Notes: a model not told the origin generated them from the letters alone. Positions 16,936 to 26,793 are shown, counted from the stretch's first letter. The stretch: 64,000 nucleotides of DNA from Lysinibacillus fusiformis (GCA_030027265.1 JASENG010000001.1:186001-250000); one strand, 5' to 3'. Numbers and translations are program-made.

Positions 16936-18726
16936 ATGAATGATACAATTCAAAATAAATTAGCCATTTTACCTGATGAACCTGGCTGCTACTTAATGAA
17001 AGATCGTCAGGGAACCATTATTTATGTAGGTAAAGCAAAGGTGCTGAAAAACCGGGTTCGCTCTTACTTTAATGGTTCACATGATGGCAAGACACAGCGT
17101 TTAGTAAGTGAAATTGAAGACTTTGAATATATTGTCACATCAAGTGACCTAGAAGCGTTAATATTAGAATTAAATTTAATCAAGCTGCATGATCCAAAAT
17201 ATAACATTATGCTGACGGATGACAAAACCTATCCCTATATCAAGATTACCAATGAAAAATATCCGCGCATCTTAACAACGCGTAAAGTAAAAAAAGACAA
17301 GGCCAAATATTTCGGTCCATATCCAAATGCCGGTGCGGCAAATGAAACGCGCAAACTCCTGGATCGTCTGTATCCATTAAGAAAATGTGCACGGCTGCCG
17401 GACCGTGTTTGCCTGTATTATCACCTAGGTCAATGTTTGGCGCCTTGTGTAAAAGAGATCGAATCAAAAGTTTACGATGAAATGATCGAAGAAATTGCGA
17501 AGTTCTTAAATGGCGGCTATGAAGATGTGAAAATTGATATTGAAAAGAAAATGCTGGAGGCTGCCGAAAATCTAGAATTTGAACGTGCAAAAGAATTTCG
17601 AGATCAAATCGCCCATATTGAAACAGTGATGCAAAAACAAAAGATGGTATCAGGGGATTTATCGAACCGAGATGTATTCGGTTACGCTGTAGAAAAAGGG
17701 TGGATGTGTGTTCAAGTCTTCTTTGTACGACAAGGAAAGCTAATCGAGCGCGATGTATCCACTTTCCCGATCTACCGAGATCCAGAAGAAGAGTTTCTTA
17801 CATTCGTCGGCCGATTTTATGATATCCCGGAGCATATCAAGCCAAAGGAGATTTTCATTCCCTCCTCCATTGATAAAGCGCTCCTGGAAAAGTATTTGGC
17901 TGTTAATGTTCTAATTCCAAAGCGCGGTACTAAAAAGGAACTGGTCGATTTGGCCATGAAAAACGCCCAAATTGCCATCCGTGAAAAATTCCAGCTCATT
18001 GAACGGCAGGAAGAACGAACTGTCGGTGCTTGCGAAGAGCTTGGAGACGCGATGGAAATTGGTGCACCACTTCGAATTGAAGCGTTTGATAACAGTCATA
18101 TGCACGGAACAGATGCTGTATCGGCAATGGTCGTTTTCATCGATGGGAAACCCGCGAAGAAAGAATATCGAAAATATAAATTGCGTGAAACTGCAAAGCA
18201 TGATGACTATGGTGCAATGCAGGAGGTTATTCGCCGCAGGTATACAAGAGTTTTAAAGGACGATCTGCCATTGCCGGATTTAATCATTATTGACGGCGGG
18301 AAGGGACAAATGGAGGTTGCAAGGGAAGTTATCGAGGATGAACTCGGATTATTCATTCCGATTGCAGGTCTTGCAAAAGATGACAAGCATAATACATCAC
18401 AATTATTATATGGCGACCCTCCAGTTCCGGTTGATATGAAAAGAACAAGTGATGGCTTTTACTTACTGCAAAGAATCCAAGATGAAGTCCATCGATTTGC
18501 GATTACATTTTTACGTCAGCAGCATCAAACCAATGCTATCCAGTCCGTATTAGATGGAATCGAAGGCGTTGGTCCAAAACGAAAGCAGCAGCTATTGAAG
18601 CATTTTGGCTCTATTAAAAAAATTAAAGAGTCCTCGGTCGAAGAGCTGATGAAGGCGCAGATTCCGAGTGCTACGGCAACTGCCATCTATAATCACTTCC
18701 ACAAAGATACATTGTCAACAGAATAA
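16936..18726 (+). CDS. uvrC: Excinuclease ABC subunit C
   Basis: 596-aa UvrC, which makes both incisions in nucleotide-excision repair after damage location by UvrAB. Domains in order: GIY-YIG nuclease ([20 protein letters not shown], residues 25-44), UVR/UvrB-binding motif ([20 protein letters not shown]), the RNase H-like second nuclease ([20 protein letters not shown]) with IIIDGGKGQ, and a C-terminal helix-hairpin-helix ([20 protein letters not shown]). Start ATG after AAGGGTGAGA. Confidence 0.95.
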   Translation: MNDTIQNKLAILPDEPGCYLMKDRQGTIIYVGKAKVLKNRVRSYFNGSHDGKTQRLVSEIEDFEYIVTSSDLEALILELNLIKLHDPKYNIMLTDDKTYPYIKITNEKYPRILTTRKVKKDKAKYFGPYPNAGAANETRKLLDRLYPLRKCARLPDRVCLYYHLGQCLAPCVKEIESKVYDEMIEEIAKFLNGGYEDVKIDIEKKMLEAAENLEFERAKEFRDQIAHIETVMQKQKMVSGDLSNRDVFGYAVEKGWMCVQVFFVRQGKLIERDVSTFPIYRDPEEEFLTFVGRFYDIPEHIKPKEIFIPSSIDKALLEKYLAVNVLIPKRGTKKELVDLAMKNAQIAIREKFQLIERQEERTVGACEELGDAMEIGAPLRIEAFDNSHMHGTDAVSAMVVFIDGKPAKKEYRKYKLRETAKHDDYGAMQEVIRRRYTRVLKDDLPLPDLIIIDGGKGQMEVAREVIEDELGLFIPIAGLAKDDKHNTSQLLYGDPPVPVDMKRTSDGFYLLQRIQDEVHRFAITFLRQQHQTNAIQSVLDGIEGVGPKRKQQLLKHFGSIKKIKESSVEELMKAQIPSATATAIYNHFHKDTLSTE

Positions 18727-18754
18727 TTGTATGATACTGTAAATTTAACTTCCG

Positions 18755-18793
18755 AGACAGCTTTTCACCTGGCTTGTGAAAAGCTGTCTATTT
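18755..18793 (+). terminator. Terminator after uvrC
   Basis: Perfect 14-bp stem AGACAGCTTTTCAC (18755-18768) / GTGAAAAGCTGTCT (18776-18789), then ATTTTAT. Confidence 0.8.
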
Positions 18794-18891
18794 TATAAGA
18801 ATTTGCCGTACAATCATGCTTGGTGCTAAATACTAAAATGAATTATCAGAATAGAGGAAATGTTCAGCGAAGAGAAAAAGGAGAGATGTCT

Positions 18892-20115
18892 ATGTCGAGC
18901 ATTGTTGTGAAAATAGACAGCAGCACATTATCAACACCAGAAAAAATCGAACTGCTTGCAGATAGATTAATAGAGCAGAAAAAAGCAGGCCACAAAATCG
19001 TTGCGGTGGTGCCGCCTTTAGAAAATTTAGAGGATAAACTTCTCCAATATGCACAAATTTTAACGGATAATCCTTCAATACGGGAACTTTACGCTCTAGA
19101 TGCACTTAATACGCAAGCAGCAAGCAGTTTATTGGCGATTTCCATTGAAAAGAAAGGTGTACAAGCTGTTTCTTTAAATGGATGGCAAGCAGGAATTGAA
19201 GTTGTCCAGTCCAATCATAATGTACTGATAGAGGGGGTTCAACAGGAATATATTGTTGAACATTTAACGAATGATACAATCGTAATCGTTGCAGGTTCAC
19301 AAGGAATTAATCGGAATCGAGACATCCTGTTAATGGGCGAGGGTGGCCCGGAAACGACAGCCGTTGCAATTGGTGCGGCAATTGATGCTGCGCAAGTCGA
19401 AATCTTAACTGATCGAGATGGCATTTATACAGCAGATTCAACAGTCGTACAGCAAGCGAGAAAGTTAAAACAGATGACCTATGATGAGATGTTGGAGCTT
19501 GCGAATCTAGGTTCATCATCCATCCATCCTCGTGCGGTGGAGTTGGCTAAAATAGTGGAGATACCATTAGTCGTACGTTCGAGTTCAGATAATTGCGAAG
19601 GTACATTGATAAAGGGAGAGGTTGATATGGAGAAAAATTTAATTGTTCGTGGTGTAGCATATGAAGCAGACATAATTCGCTTGACAGTTGGTTATGATTC
19701 GTATGAACAATCATCTCTTGCCGATATCTTTACAACACTTGCAGAACACGAAGTTGATGTCGATATCATTGTCCAGGCTGTAATTGATGGTGTGAAACCA
19801 ACCGTCTCTTTCTCCATTGCGAAAGAAGATTTTGCAGATGCCATTAAAGTGTTGGAGAAAAATAAAACAGCACTTGGTTTTAGTTTTGCAGATTTTGAGG
19901 TAGGGTTGGCAAAGGTTTCCATCGTCGGTGCAGGAATGGTTTCCAATCCTGGTGTGGCAGCGCGTATGTTTGATCGATTGCGCAAAGAGAATATTCTAGT
20001 TAAAATGGTCAGCACCTCTGAAATCAAAGTGTCTGTGGTTGTCCCGCAAGATGAAATGGTACGTGCAGCCAATGTTTTACATGACGAATTTAATCTAGTA
20101 GAAGTACTAGCGTAA
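18892..20115 (+). CDS. lysC: Aspartokinase-like protein with eroded catalytic motifs
   Basis: 407-aa homologue of the B. subtilis lysine-regulated aspartokinase LysC. The fold is recognisable (AVSLNGWQAGIEVVQSNH, LANLGSSSIHPRAVELAK) and two ACT domains follow (KVSIVGAGMVSNPGVAARMF and LVKMVSTSEIKVSVVV). The catalytic signatures are not the usual ones: KFGG(T/S)S near the N-terminus is KIDSST, STGE is replaced by ALNT, and GRGGSDTTA reads GEGGPETTA. Activity is therefore doubtful; a regulatory or altered role is possible. The start at 18892 has AAAGGAG eight bases upstream. The 100-base leader shows no lysine riboswitch. Confidence 0.8.
   Translation: MSSIVVKIDSSTLSTPEKIELLADRLIEQKKAGHKIVAVVPPLENLEDKLLQYAQILTDNPSIRELYALDALNTQAASSLLAISIEKKGVQAVSLNGWQAGIEVVQSNHNVLIEGVQQEYIVEHLTNDTIVIVAGSQGINRNRDILLMGEGGPETTAVAIGAAIDAAQVEILTDRDGIYTADSTVVQQARKLKQMTYDEMLELANLGSSSIHPRAVELAKIVEIPLVVRSSSDNCEGTLIKGEVDMEKNLIVRGVAYEADIIRLTVGYDSYEQSSLADIFTTLAEHEVDVDIIVQAVIDGVKPTVSFSIAKEDFADAIKVLEKNKTALGFSFADFEVGLAKVSIVGAGMVSNPGVAARMFDRLRKENILVKMVSTSEIKVSVVVPQDEMVRAANVLHDEFNLVEVLA
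19627..20115 (+). CDS. lysC: Internal start: aspartokinase beta subunit (ACT domains)
   Basis: B. subtilis lysC makes a second product, the beta subunit, from an internal start. The same arrangement is visible here: AAGGGAGAGG lies five to eight bases before an in-frame ATG that begins MEKNLIVRGVAYEADIIRLT, giving a 162-aa product with both ACT domains. The retained internal ribosome site suggests the ACT part is still made separately, even though the catalytic part of the large subunit has diverged. Confidence 0.55.
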   Translation: MEKNLIVRGVAYEADIIRLTVGYDSYEQSSLADIFTTLAEHEVDVDIIVQAVIDGVKPTVSFSIAKEDFADAIKVLEKNKTALGFSFADFEVGLAKVSIVGAGMVSNPGVAARMFDRLRKENILVKMVSTSEIKVSVVVPQDEMVRAANVLHDEFNLVEVLA

Positions 20116-20121
20116 TTAAAA

Positions 20122-20165
20122 AGCCAATTCTTGTGAAGAAGTATTCTACCAAGAATTGGCTAATA
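20122..20165. terminator. Hairpin after lysC
   Basis: Perfect 12-bp stem AGCCAATTCTTG (20122-20133) / CAAGAATTGGCT (20150-20161). An A-run precedes and a weak T-tract follows, so it may serve both lysC and the convergent yslB. Confidence 0.65.
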
Positions 20166-20213
20166 TCATTTAAATGGAAGAAAGTGGGTTGCAAAAAGAA
20201 CTGTGGAGACCTA

Positions 20214-20630
20214 TTACACCATCTTTTCTTTTTGATCCCATTTTACGGTAAAGGTAATTTGCTGTTGTTTTTCATGTTTTTCGTCATAGCATTCAGTTAG
20301 GTAGCCATTAATAGATTGAATCTGTTGGGCTATAAATCCGGCTTCGATTCGAAAAGAGCGTTCTGTAATTTTTAATAAATCGACATCATTTGTAAGTTGA
20401 AAAATATAACCATCCTTCTCTTCCTCTGTTAAAGTTAAATGGCCCCAGCCTGCATCCTGGAAAAATGAGATAATCAGTTGTATATCGGTGCATGGGAATT
20501 TTCTTGCTAAGTCTTTACCCGCCCAGTAGAGCACATCTTTTTCGTGTTTGCCAAGAATCGTTGGGAGCAAGTAATCACGCAGAATATCATAACCAAATAC
20601 TGGAACAGTTTTGTTCTCCATTGATGTCAT
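20214..20630 (-). CDS. yslB: YslB family protein (DUF2507)
   Basis: 138-aa protein with the length, position next to lysC and sdhC, and pattern of B. subtilis YslB: GYDILRDYLLPTILGKHEKD near the N-terminus, ILYWAGK-like VLYWAGKDLARKFP, and FFQDAGWGHL. The family has a V4R-like hydrocarbon/haem-binding fold by structure in relatives; the biological role is unknown. Alternative start at Met4. Confidence 0.8.
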   Translation of the reverse strand: MTSMENKTVPVFGYDILRDYLLPTILGKHEKDVLYWAGKDLARKFPCTDIQLIISFFQDAGWGHLTLTEEEKDGYIFQLTNDVDLLKITERSFRIEAGFIAQQIQSINGYLTECYDEKHEKQQQITFTVKWDQKEKMV

Positions 20631-20762
20631 TTTAAAAATACCTCTTTCTTATTTTTCTTATTTTAGAGTAAATTAATGAAAAGAATCCGATAACTAGAAA
20701 AAATGGATATTAAAATAGAATAATTATTATTTAAAAGGATGTATAAAATATCAGAAGTCACC

Positions 20763-20791
20763 TTGACGCTTGTACTACATGAGAGTACAAT
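20763..20791 (+). promoter_or_regulatory. Promoter and inverted repeat ahead of sdhCAB
   Basis: TTGACG (20763-20768), a 17-base spacer and TACAAT (20786-20791). The inverted repeat TTGTACT / AGTACAA (20770-20776 and 20784-20790) fills the spacer and the -10 box, a plausible operator position. The transcript would have a leader of more than 100 bases. Confidence 0.55.
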
Positions 20792-20903
20792 GGACATGTC
20801 ATAATATTGTACCATTATGAAATACACAGTCAATGATGGATCCTTTACAAAATGGTGACGATATTGTCTTGCGTATTTAAAAGTACTGAGGGGGGTAATA
20901 GTC

Positions 20904-21518
20904 TTGTCAAAAAATCATGAGTTTTACTGGAGACGCTTACATTCACTACTTGGTGTTATTCCTGTAGGTCTGTTCTTAGTGTTCCACTTATCGCTGAACT
21001 TCACTGCTACTGGTGGAGAAGACAATTACAACAATTCAATCGGTATCATGGATTATGTTCCGCATTACCTATTGTTAATTGTTGAATGGATTGTAATTTA
21101 CATACCTATTTTATTCCACGGATTATACGGTCTGTACATTGCATTCACAGCTACACCAAACGTAAAACGCTTTGGAACTTTCCGTAACTGGATGTTCGTA
21201 TTGCAACGTTTTACAGGAGTATTCCTTGTAATTTTCATTGCTTGGCATATTTTCCAAACACGTATCCAAAAAGCACTTGGTTCTGACGTTGACTTTAATA
21301 TGATGGAAGAAATCGTTAACAATCCATTTATGTTAGCGTTTTATATTGTAGGTATTGTATCTGCTACATTCCATTTAGCAAACGGTCTATGGTCATTCCT
21401 AGTGAGCTGGGGGATTACACAATCTAAAAGCTCTCAAAAAGTTGCAACTTACGTAACAATGATCTTCTTCGTTCTATTAAGTATCGTTGGTGTTGCTGCA
21501 ATTCTAGCATTCGTATAA
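20904..21518 (+). CDS. sdhC: Succinate dehydrogenase cytochrome b558 subunit
   Basis: 204-aa membrane anchor of complex II with five transmembrane helices and the conserved haem-binding histidines (RRLHSLLGVIPVGLFLVFHL, HGLYGLYIAF, AWHIFQTRI, TFHLANGLWSFLVSWG). It passes electrons from SdhB to menaquinone. It starts at TTG after GAGGGGGG; B. subtilis SdhC aligns from the same point. First gene of sdhCAB. Confidence 0.92.
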   Translation: MSKNHEFYWRRLHSLLGVIPVGLFLVFHLSLNFTATGGEDNYNNSIGIMDYVPHYLLLIVEWIVIYIPILFHGLYGLYIAFTATPNVKRFGTFRNWMFVLQRFTGVFLVIFIAWHIFQTRIQKALGSDVDFNMMEEIVNNPFMLAFYIVGIVSATFHLANGLWSFLVSWGITQSKSSQKVATYVTMIFFVLLSIVGVAAILAFV

Positions 21519-21582
21519 TCAATCACTTTAGTAGAACATCCGAACAGGTTTTAGAGCAAATTAAGAGGAGTGAAGAGTAATC

Positions 21583-23328
21583 ATGGCGAAAAGCAAAATC
21601 ATCGTCGTAGGTGGCGGTTTAGCCGGTTTAATGGCTACGATGAAAGCTGCCGAAGAAGGCACTGAAGTTGAATTATTCTCATTAGTTCCCGTAAAACGTT
21701 CACACTCTGTATGTGCGCAAGGCGGAATTAATGGTGCTGTAAATACAAAAGGTGAAGGGGATTCTCCTTGGATTCACTTTGATGATACTGTATATGGTGG
21801 GGACTTCTTAGCGAACCAACCGCCTGTAAAAGCAATGTGTGATGCCGCTCCTGGTATCATTCACTTATTTGACCGTATGGGTGTAATGTTCAACCGTACG
21901 CCAGAAGGTCTTTTAGACTTCCGTCGTTTTGGTGGAACTTTAATGCACCGTACTGCATTCTCTGGTGCAACTACTGGTCAACAATTACTATATGCTTTGG
22001 ACGAGCAAGTACGTCGTTACGAAGTAGATGGTTTAGTAACAAAATACGAACACTGGGAATTCCTTGGAGCAGTTCTTGATGATGAAGGACATTGCCGTGG
22101 TATCGTAGCACAAGATATGAAAACTGAAGAAATTAAATCATTCCGCTCTGACGCTGTTATTATGGCAACAGGTGGTCCTGGTATTATCTTCGGTAAATCA
22201 ACGAACTCAATCATTAACACTGGTTCTGCAGCATCAATTGTTTACCAACAAGGTGCTACATATGCAAACGGTGAAATGATCCAAATTCACCCAACAGCGA
22301 TTCCTGGGGACGACAAAAACCGTCTGATGTCAGAATCTGCACGTGGTGAAGGTGGTCGTATTTGGACTTACAAAGACGGTAAGCCTTGGTACTTCCTAGA
22401 AGAAAAATACCCAGCTTACGGTAACTTGGTACCTCGTGATATCGCGACTCGTGAAATCTTCGACGTATGTGTAAACCAAAAATTAGGTGTTAACGGAGAA
22501 AACGTTGTATACCTAGATCTATCTCATAAAGATCCACATGAGTTAGATGTAAAACTTGGTGGTATCATCGAAATCTACGAAAAATTCGTAGGGGATGACC
22601 CACGTAAGTTACCTATGAAAATCTTCCCTGCCGTTCACTATTCAATGGGTGGTTTATGGGTAGATTACGATCAAATGACTGAAATTCCTGGTCTATTTGC
22701 TGCTGGTGAATGTGATTATTCACAACATGGTGCAAACCGTCTTGGAGCGAACTCATTGCTTTCAGCGATTTATGGTGGTAGCGTAGCTGGACCAAACGCT
22801 GTGAAATATGTTAAAGGCTTGAAAAAACATGCGGAAGACCTTCCAGAATCTATCTTCGACGCTCGCGTGAAAGAAGAACAAGAAAAATGGGAAGCTATCC
22901 TTAAATTGGATGGAACTGAAAACGCATACTTAATTCACAAAGAATTAGGTGAATTAATGACTGATAACGTAACGGTAGTACGTTACAATGATCGTCTTGA
23001 AGCAACTTATAACAAACTTACAGAATTACTGCAACGTTGGGAAAACATCAACATCAACGATACGCAAAAATGGAGTAACCAAGGGGCTCACTTCACTCGT
23101 CAGTTGAAAAACATGTTATACCTTGCTCGTGTAATTACTAAAGGCGCACTTTTACGTAACGAATCTCGTGGAGCGCACTACAAACCAGACTTCCCAGAGC
23201 GTGATGATGAGAACTTCTTAAAAACAACTATGGCGAAGTTCAATCCACAAACTGGTGAACCTGAAATTTCTTATGCAGAAGTAGACGTTTCCCTAATTCC
23301 GCCACGTAAACGTGACTATTCTTCATAA
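21583..23328 (+). CDS. sdhA: Succinate dehydrogenase flavoprotein subunit
   Basis: 581-aa FAD subunit oxidising succinate to fumarate. Dinucleotide-binding motif GGGLAGLMA (residues 9-17), the flavin-linkage region VKRSHSVCAQGGINGA, substrate-site motif HPTAIPGDDKNRLMSESARG, and ANRLGANSLLSAIYGG near residue 385. Start after AAGAGGAG. Confidence 0.95.
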   Translation: MAKSKIIVVGGGLAGLMATMKAAEEGTEVELFSLVPVKRSHSVCAQGGINGAVNTKGEGDSPWIHFDDTVYGGDFLANQPPVKAMCDAAPGIIHLFDRMGVMFNRTPEGLLDFRRFGGTLMHRTAFSGATTGQQLLYALDEQVRRYEVDGLVTKYEHWEFLGAVLDDEGHCRGIVAQDMKTEEIKSFRSDAVIMATGGPGIIFGKSTNSIINTGSAASIVYQQGATYANGEMIQIHPTAIPGDDKNRLMSESARGEGGRIWTYKDGKPWYFLEEKYPAYGNLVPRDIATREIFDVCVNQKLGVNGENVVYLDLSHKDPHELDVKLGGIIEIYEKFVGDDPRKLPMKIFPAVHYSMGGLWVDYDQMTEIPGLFAAGECDYSQHGANRLGANSLLSAIYGGSVAGPNAVKYVKGLKKHAEDLPESIFDARVKEEQEKWEAILKLDGTENAYLIHKELGELMTDNVTVVRYNDRLEATYNKLTELLQRWENININDTQKWSNQGAHFTRQLKNMLYLARVITKGALLRNESRGAHYKPDFPERDDENFLKTTMAKFNPQTGEPEISYAEVDVSLIPPRKRDYSS

Positions 23329-23349
23329 ACTTAAGGGAGGTCATTAATC

Positions 23350-24129
23350 ATGACAACACCAGTTGAAACTGGAAGAACTGTTAAAATGGAAATCCTTCGT
23401 CAAGATACTGAAGGTGGCGCAACTCGTTGGGAAAAATTCGAAGTGCCTTATCGTCCTGGTATGAACGTGATCTCAGCTTTAATGTCTATTCAACAAAACC
23501 CTGTTACTGCTGACGGGCAAAAAACGTCGCCAGTAACTTGGGATATGAACTGTCTTGAAGAGGTATGTGGAGCATGTTCTATGGTTATTAATGGTCGTCC
23601 GCGCCAATCATGTTCAACATTAATCGACCAATTAGAACAACCTGTACGTTTAGAACCAATGAAAACTTTCCCTGTAGTTCGTGACTTGCAAGTTGACCGT
23701 AGCCGTATGTTCAATGCACTTAAAAAAGTGAAAGCTTGGGTTCCAATCGATGGAAGCTACGATTTAGGTGAAGGTCCTCGTATGCCGGAACGTAAACGCC
23801 AATGGGCTTACGAATTATCAAAATGTATGACTTGTGGTGTTTGTATGGAAGCATGTCCAAACGTATCTGAAGGTGCTTCATTTATCGGACCAGCTCCTTT
23901 ATCACAAGTACGTTTATTCAACACACACCCAACAGGTGCTATGAACAAAGATGAACGTCTTGCAGAAATTATGGGCGATGGCGGCCTTGCAAACTGCGGT
24001 AACTCACAAAACTGTGTAGCTGCATGTCCAAAAGGTATTCCATTAACTACTTCAATTGCTGCACTTAACCGTGAAACTACTGTTCAGATGTTCCGTAACT
24101 TCTTCGGTTCAGACCATATGGTTGACTAA
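23350..24129 (+). CDS. sdhB: Succinate dehydrogenase iron-sulfur subunit
   Basis: 259-aa subunit carrying three clusters: [2Fe-2S] with Cys68, Cys73, Cys76 and Cys88; [4Fe-4S] with Cys159, Cys162, Cys165 and Cys169; and [3Fe-4S] with Cys216, Cys222 and Cys226. It relays electrons from SdhA to the SdhC haems. Start after AAGGGAGG, 21 bases after sdhA. Confidence 0.95.
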   Translation: MTTPVETGRTVKMEILRQDTEGGATRWEKFEVPYRPGMNVISALMSIQQNPVTADGQKTSPVTWDMNCLEEVCGACSMVINGRPRQSCSTLIDQLEQPVRLEPMKTFPVVRDLQVDRSRMFNALKKVKAWVPIDGSYDLGEGPRMPERKRQWAYELSKCMTCGVCMEACPNVSEGASFIGPAPLSQVRLFNTHPTGAMNKDERLAEIMGDGGLANCGNSQNCVAACPKGIPLTTSIAALNRETTVQMFRNFFGSDHMVD

Positions 24130-24172
24130 TATATTATTAGTTTAAAATAAGAAGTGTATGTTTTTTCTATAG

Positions 24173-24220
24173 AAAAAGGGTATCTAAGTCATTTTAATGA
24201 CTTTTAGATACCCTTTTTTC
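24173..24220 (+). terminator. Terminator after sdhB
   Basis: Long hairpin AAAAAGGGTATCTAAGTCATT / AATGACTTTTAGATACCC followed by six T. The gap from here to 24590 holds no further feature that I can support. Confidence 0.8.
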
Positions 24221-24598
24221 GTTTGCTTGCATAAGATAGGACGATATAAAATTCTTCATGTGATGGATGAAATCAAAACTTCTTCTAACATAGTTCCTAT
24301 TCATTAGATAAAGGGAAAATGGGATCCTCTTGCTTATTTATTGTGTATGATTCCTTTGTTTGTTCTGTTGGGTGGATTGAATTTCCATTTCAGAGTAAAT
24401 TCGTAAGGCAAACCCCTTTATCCTTCCTTATCATATTTGATATAATTTAATGAACCGCTATTCATTTTGTGGCTTTCTAATTTTGGGAAGCTGATGTCTG
24501 TTGCAGAATAACAATTTCTTGGAAATGCAGCAGATGTGAAATTACAAAGGCATATTTGATAAGGGGAATAGGGAGAAAAAGGGGAAGGGGTTTTGTAC

Positions 24599-25042
24599 AT
24601 GAAGGCAAGTTATATTAATGATCTGCAAAATTGGGAGGAAGAGTTCAAGTTTTTTGTTGAGGTAACCGTCAGATTTTCTGAAACGGATATGTATGGTCAT
24701 TTGAACAATACGGTTCCTTTTGCATATTTTGAATATGCCCGTATTGAATTTTTGAAGCATCTCGGTTTTATGGATTGGTCCTCAAGAGACATGACAAAAA
24801 TTCCTGTCGTAGCAGATTTGCAATGTGATTATTTAAAACAAGTTTATTTTGATGAAACTCTCCGAATCTATGTAAAGGCGGCACGAATTGGAAACTCTTC
24901 CATCGACATTCATTATCTAGCGAGAAACGAAAAAGATGAACCATGTTTTATCGGCAGGGGTACGATTGTTCAAATCGATAAATCTACGGGTAAAGCCATT
25001 CCTTGGGATGAAAAAGAAAAAATAATATTGCATCATAAATAG
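24599..25042 (+). CDS. ysmA: Hotdog-fold acyl-CoA thioesterase (YsmA-like)
   Basis: 147-aa 4HBT-type thioesterase. The family signature VRFSETDMYGHLNNTVPFAY, with the catalytic Asp, and FEYARIEFLKHLGF is near residue 26. Position before gerE matches B. subtilis ysmA. ATG at 24599 follows GGGGAAGGGG; a TTG six bases upstream is also possible. Substrate unknown. Confidence 0.8.
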   Translation: MKASYINDLQNWEEEFKFFVEVTVRFSETDMYGHLNNTVPFAYFEYARIEFLKHLGFMDWSSRDMTKIPVVADLQCDYLKQVYFDETLRIYVKAARIGNSSIDIHYLARNEKDEPCFIGRGTIVQIDKSTGKAIPWDEKEKIILHHK

Positions 25043-25114
25043 TGAAAATGCCCTCACAGCCTTTCAACTCTTATCATACTTTACATAGAAGAGGAGATAG
25101 GAGGGTGTTGCCTT

Positions 25115-25336
25115 ATGAATAGCCCGCAGCATCGTTCACTTTTGACGAAAAGAGAACGGGAAATTTTCCAGTTACTCATCTTGGATTATTCTACTAAAGA
25201 TATTTCTCAAAAGTTGGGCATAAGCGAAAAAACGGTGCGTAATCATATTTCAAACACGATTCAGAAACTGGGCGTATCCAGTAGATCACAAGCTTTAATT
25301 GAATTGCTGAGGCTAGAAGAATTATCATTGCACTGA
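25115..25336 (+). CDS. gerE: Spore coat gene regulator GerE
   Basis: 73-aa protein, almost entirely a LuxR-type helix-turn-helix: LLTKREREIFQLLILD, then IAQ-like ISQKLGISEKTVRNHISNTI and QKLGVSSRSQALIELL. It matches B. subtilis GerE (74 aa), which acts late in the mother cell with sigma-K to control coat genes. It shows that the organism sporulates. Ribosome site AGGAGG. Confidence 0.92.
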   Translation: MNSPQHRSLLTKREREIFQLLILDYSTKDISQKLGISEKTVRNHISNTIQKLGVSSRSQALIELLRLEELSLH

Positions 25337-25477
25337 TTGGATGCTTGCTATTTCGCCAAAAACACTTCAAAATAGAATTAGATATTAAATGTCTAGCAGA
25401 TAAATTTTGTTCCGGGTAGTACACGGACTTTAAAGTCGCTAAAGACTGAATTGATTCTTGAGGAGTGACTGCACTAA

Positions 25478-25921
25478 ATGAGGATGGACGAAAAGCACAG
25501 CCAAGAAACGGTAGCGTTTTTAGAAAAGGAACTTCGCTTTATTTCACATCTGATTAAACAAAAGGGTAGAGAAATATTAAGTAATTATACGATAACACCT
25601 CCGCAATTTATAGCGCTTCAATGGTTACATGAATCCGGCGATATGACAATTGGTGAATTATCGAATAAAATGTATTTAGCTTTTAGTACGACGACGGACT
25701 TAGTCGATCGTATGGAAAAAAATGAATTAGTAGTGCGTATTCGTGACGAGCAGGACCGCCGAGTTGTACACATTCATTTACTTCAAGAAGGCGAAAGAAT
25801 CATCGAAGAAGTAATCGAAAAAAGACAAAATTACTTACAAGATGTGTTGGTAGAATTTGAGGAAGCGGAAGTAGAAAGCTTATCAAAATTACTGCACAAA
25901 CTACATCAACAAATGCAATAA
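25478..25921 (+). CDS. ysmB: MarR-family regulator (YsmB-like)
   Basis: 147-aa winged-helix protein. MarR pattern: ITPPQFIALQWLHESGDMTI, IGELSNKMYLAFSTTTDLVD (recognition helix) and the wing VRIRDEQDRRVVHIHL. Located between gerE and racE as in B. subtilis, with 21 bases to racE, so probably co-transcribed. Start ATG after GAGGAG; a second ATG two codons in is possible. Ligand unknown. Confidence 0.82.
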   Translation: MRMDEKHSQETVAFLEKELRFISHLIKQKGREILSNYTITPPQFIALQWLHESGDMTIGELSNKMYLAFSTTTDLVDRMEKNELVVRIRDEQDRRVVHIHLLQEGERIIEEVIEKRQNYLQDVLVEFEEAEVESLSKLLHKLHQQMQ

Positions 25922-25942
25922 ATAGGATTAGAGGCGGTTTTT

Positions 25943-26734
25943 GTGAATGCCCCGATAGGCGTTATTGATTCAGGTGTTGGCGGCTTAACAGTTGCAAAAC
26001 AAATGATGAAGCTATTACCAAAGGAAACAATTTACTATATTGGTGATACAGCAAGATGTCCATATGGACCGCGTAACAGACGCGAAGTATTACACTTTAC
26101 ATGGCAAATGGCTAAAGCATTAGAAAAAATGAATATTAAAATGCTCGTCGTTGCATGTAATACAGCAACTGCGGTTGCGTTAGAAAGTCTGCAGAAGCAT
26201 TTGTCGATTCCAGTGATCGGTGTGATTAATGCAGGAGCACGTGCCGCTGAGAAACAAACAAAACGAAATGAAATTGTCGTACTTGCAACAGAAGGTACCA
26301 TAAAAAGTGGAGCATATGAAAATGCTCTACTTTCTTTAAGTACGAAGGCGAAAATAATTCCTCTTGCGTGTCCGACATTTGTGCCGCTTGTAGAAAGCGG
26401 CGAATATGAGGGCCAGTTTGCATTCGACTTAGTAGCAAAAGGCTTAAAGCCGCTAGCCGATAAAAAGTTTGATACAGTGATTTTAGGATGTACCCATTAT
26501 CCGATTATCCAGCATCATATCGAAAAAGTTGTAGGACCGCATGTAGCAGTACTCTCTTCAGCAGAGGAAACGGCCAAGGAAGTGAAGGATTTACTCGAAT
26601 ATAATCATGAGCTTTCAACTTCTGTGAATCCACACCATGTATTCTTTACAACAGGTTCAGTACCAATCTTTAAAATGATTGCCAACAATTGGCTGGAGTC
26701 GAAAGAATTAGATATCCGACGAATAAAACTGTAA
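25943..26734 (+). CDS. racE: Glutamate racemase
   Basis: 263-aa enzyme making D-glutamate for peptidoglycan. IDSGVGGLTVAKQ at the N-terminus, catalytic Cys72 in VVACNTATA and Cys183 in LGCTHYP are present. GTG start, set by GAGGCGG and matching the family start VNAPIGVIDSG. Likely essential. Confidence 0.93.
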   Translation: MNAPIGVIDSGVGGLTVAKQMMKLLPKETIYYIGDTARCPYGPRNRREVLHFTWQMAKALEKMNIKMLVVACNTATAVALESLQKHLSIPVIGVINAGARAAEKQTKRNEIVVLATEGTIKSGAYENALLSLSTKAKIIPLACPTFVPLVESGEYEGQFAFDLVAKGLKPLADKKFDTVILGCTHYPIIQHHIEKVVGPHVAVLSSAEETAKEVKDLLEYNHELSTSVNPHHVFFTTGSVPIFKMIANNWLESKELDIRRIKL

Positions 26735-26793
26735 CGATATTTCATTGGTAATATCTCTTTTTCAAATCAACATTGGTATGCAAACTTATCATG

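Noticed and set aside
18790-18891. Lysine riboswitch ahead of lysC
   Set aside because: The leader after the uvrC terminator is about 100 bases, too short for the element, and shows no matching stems.
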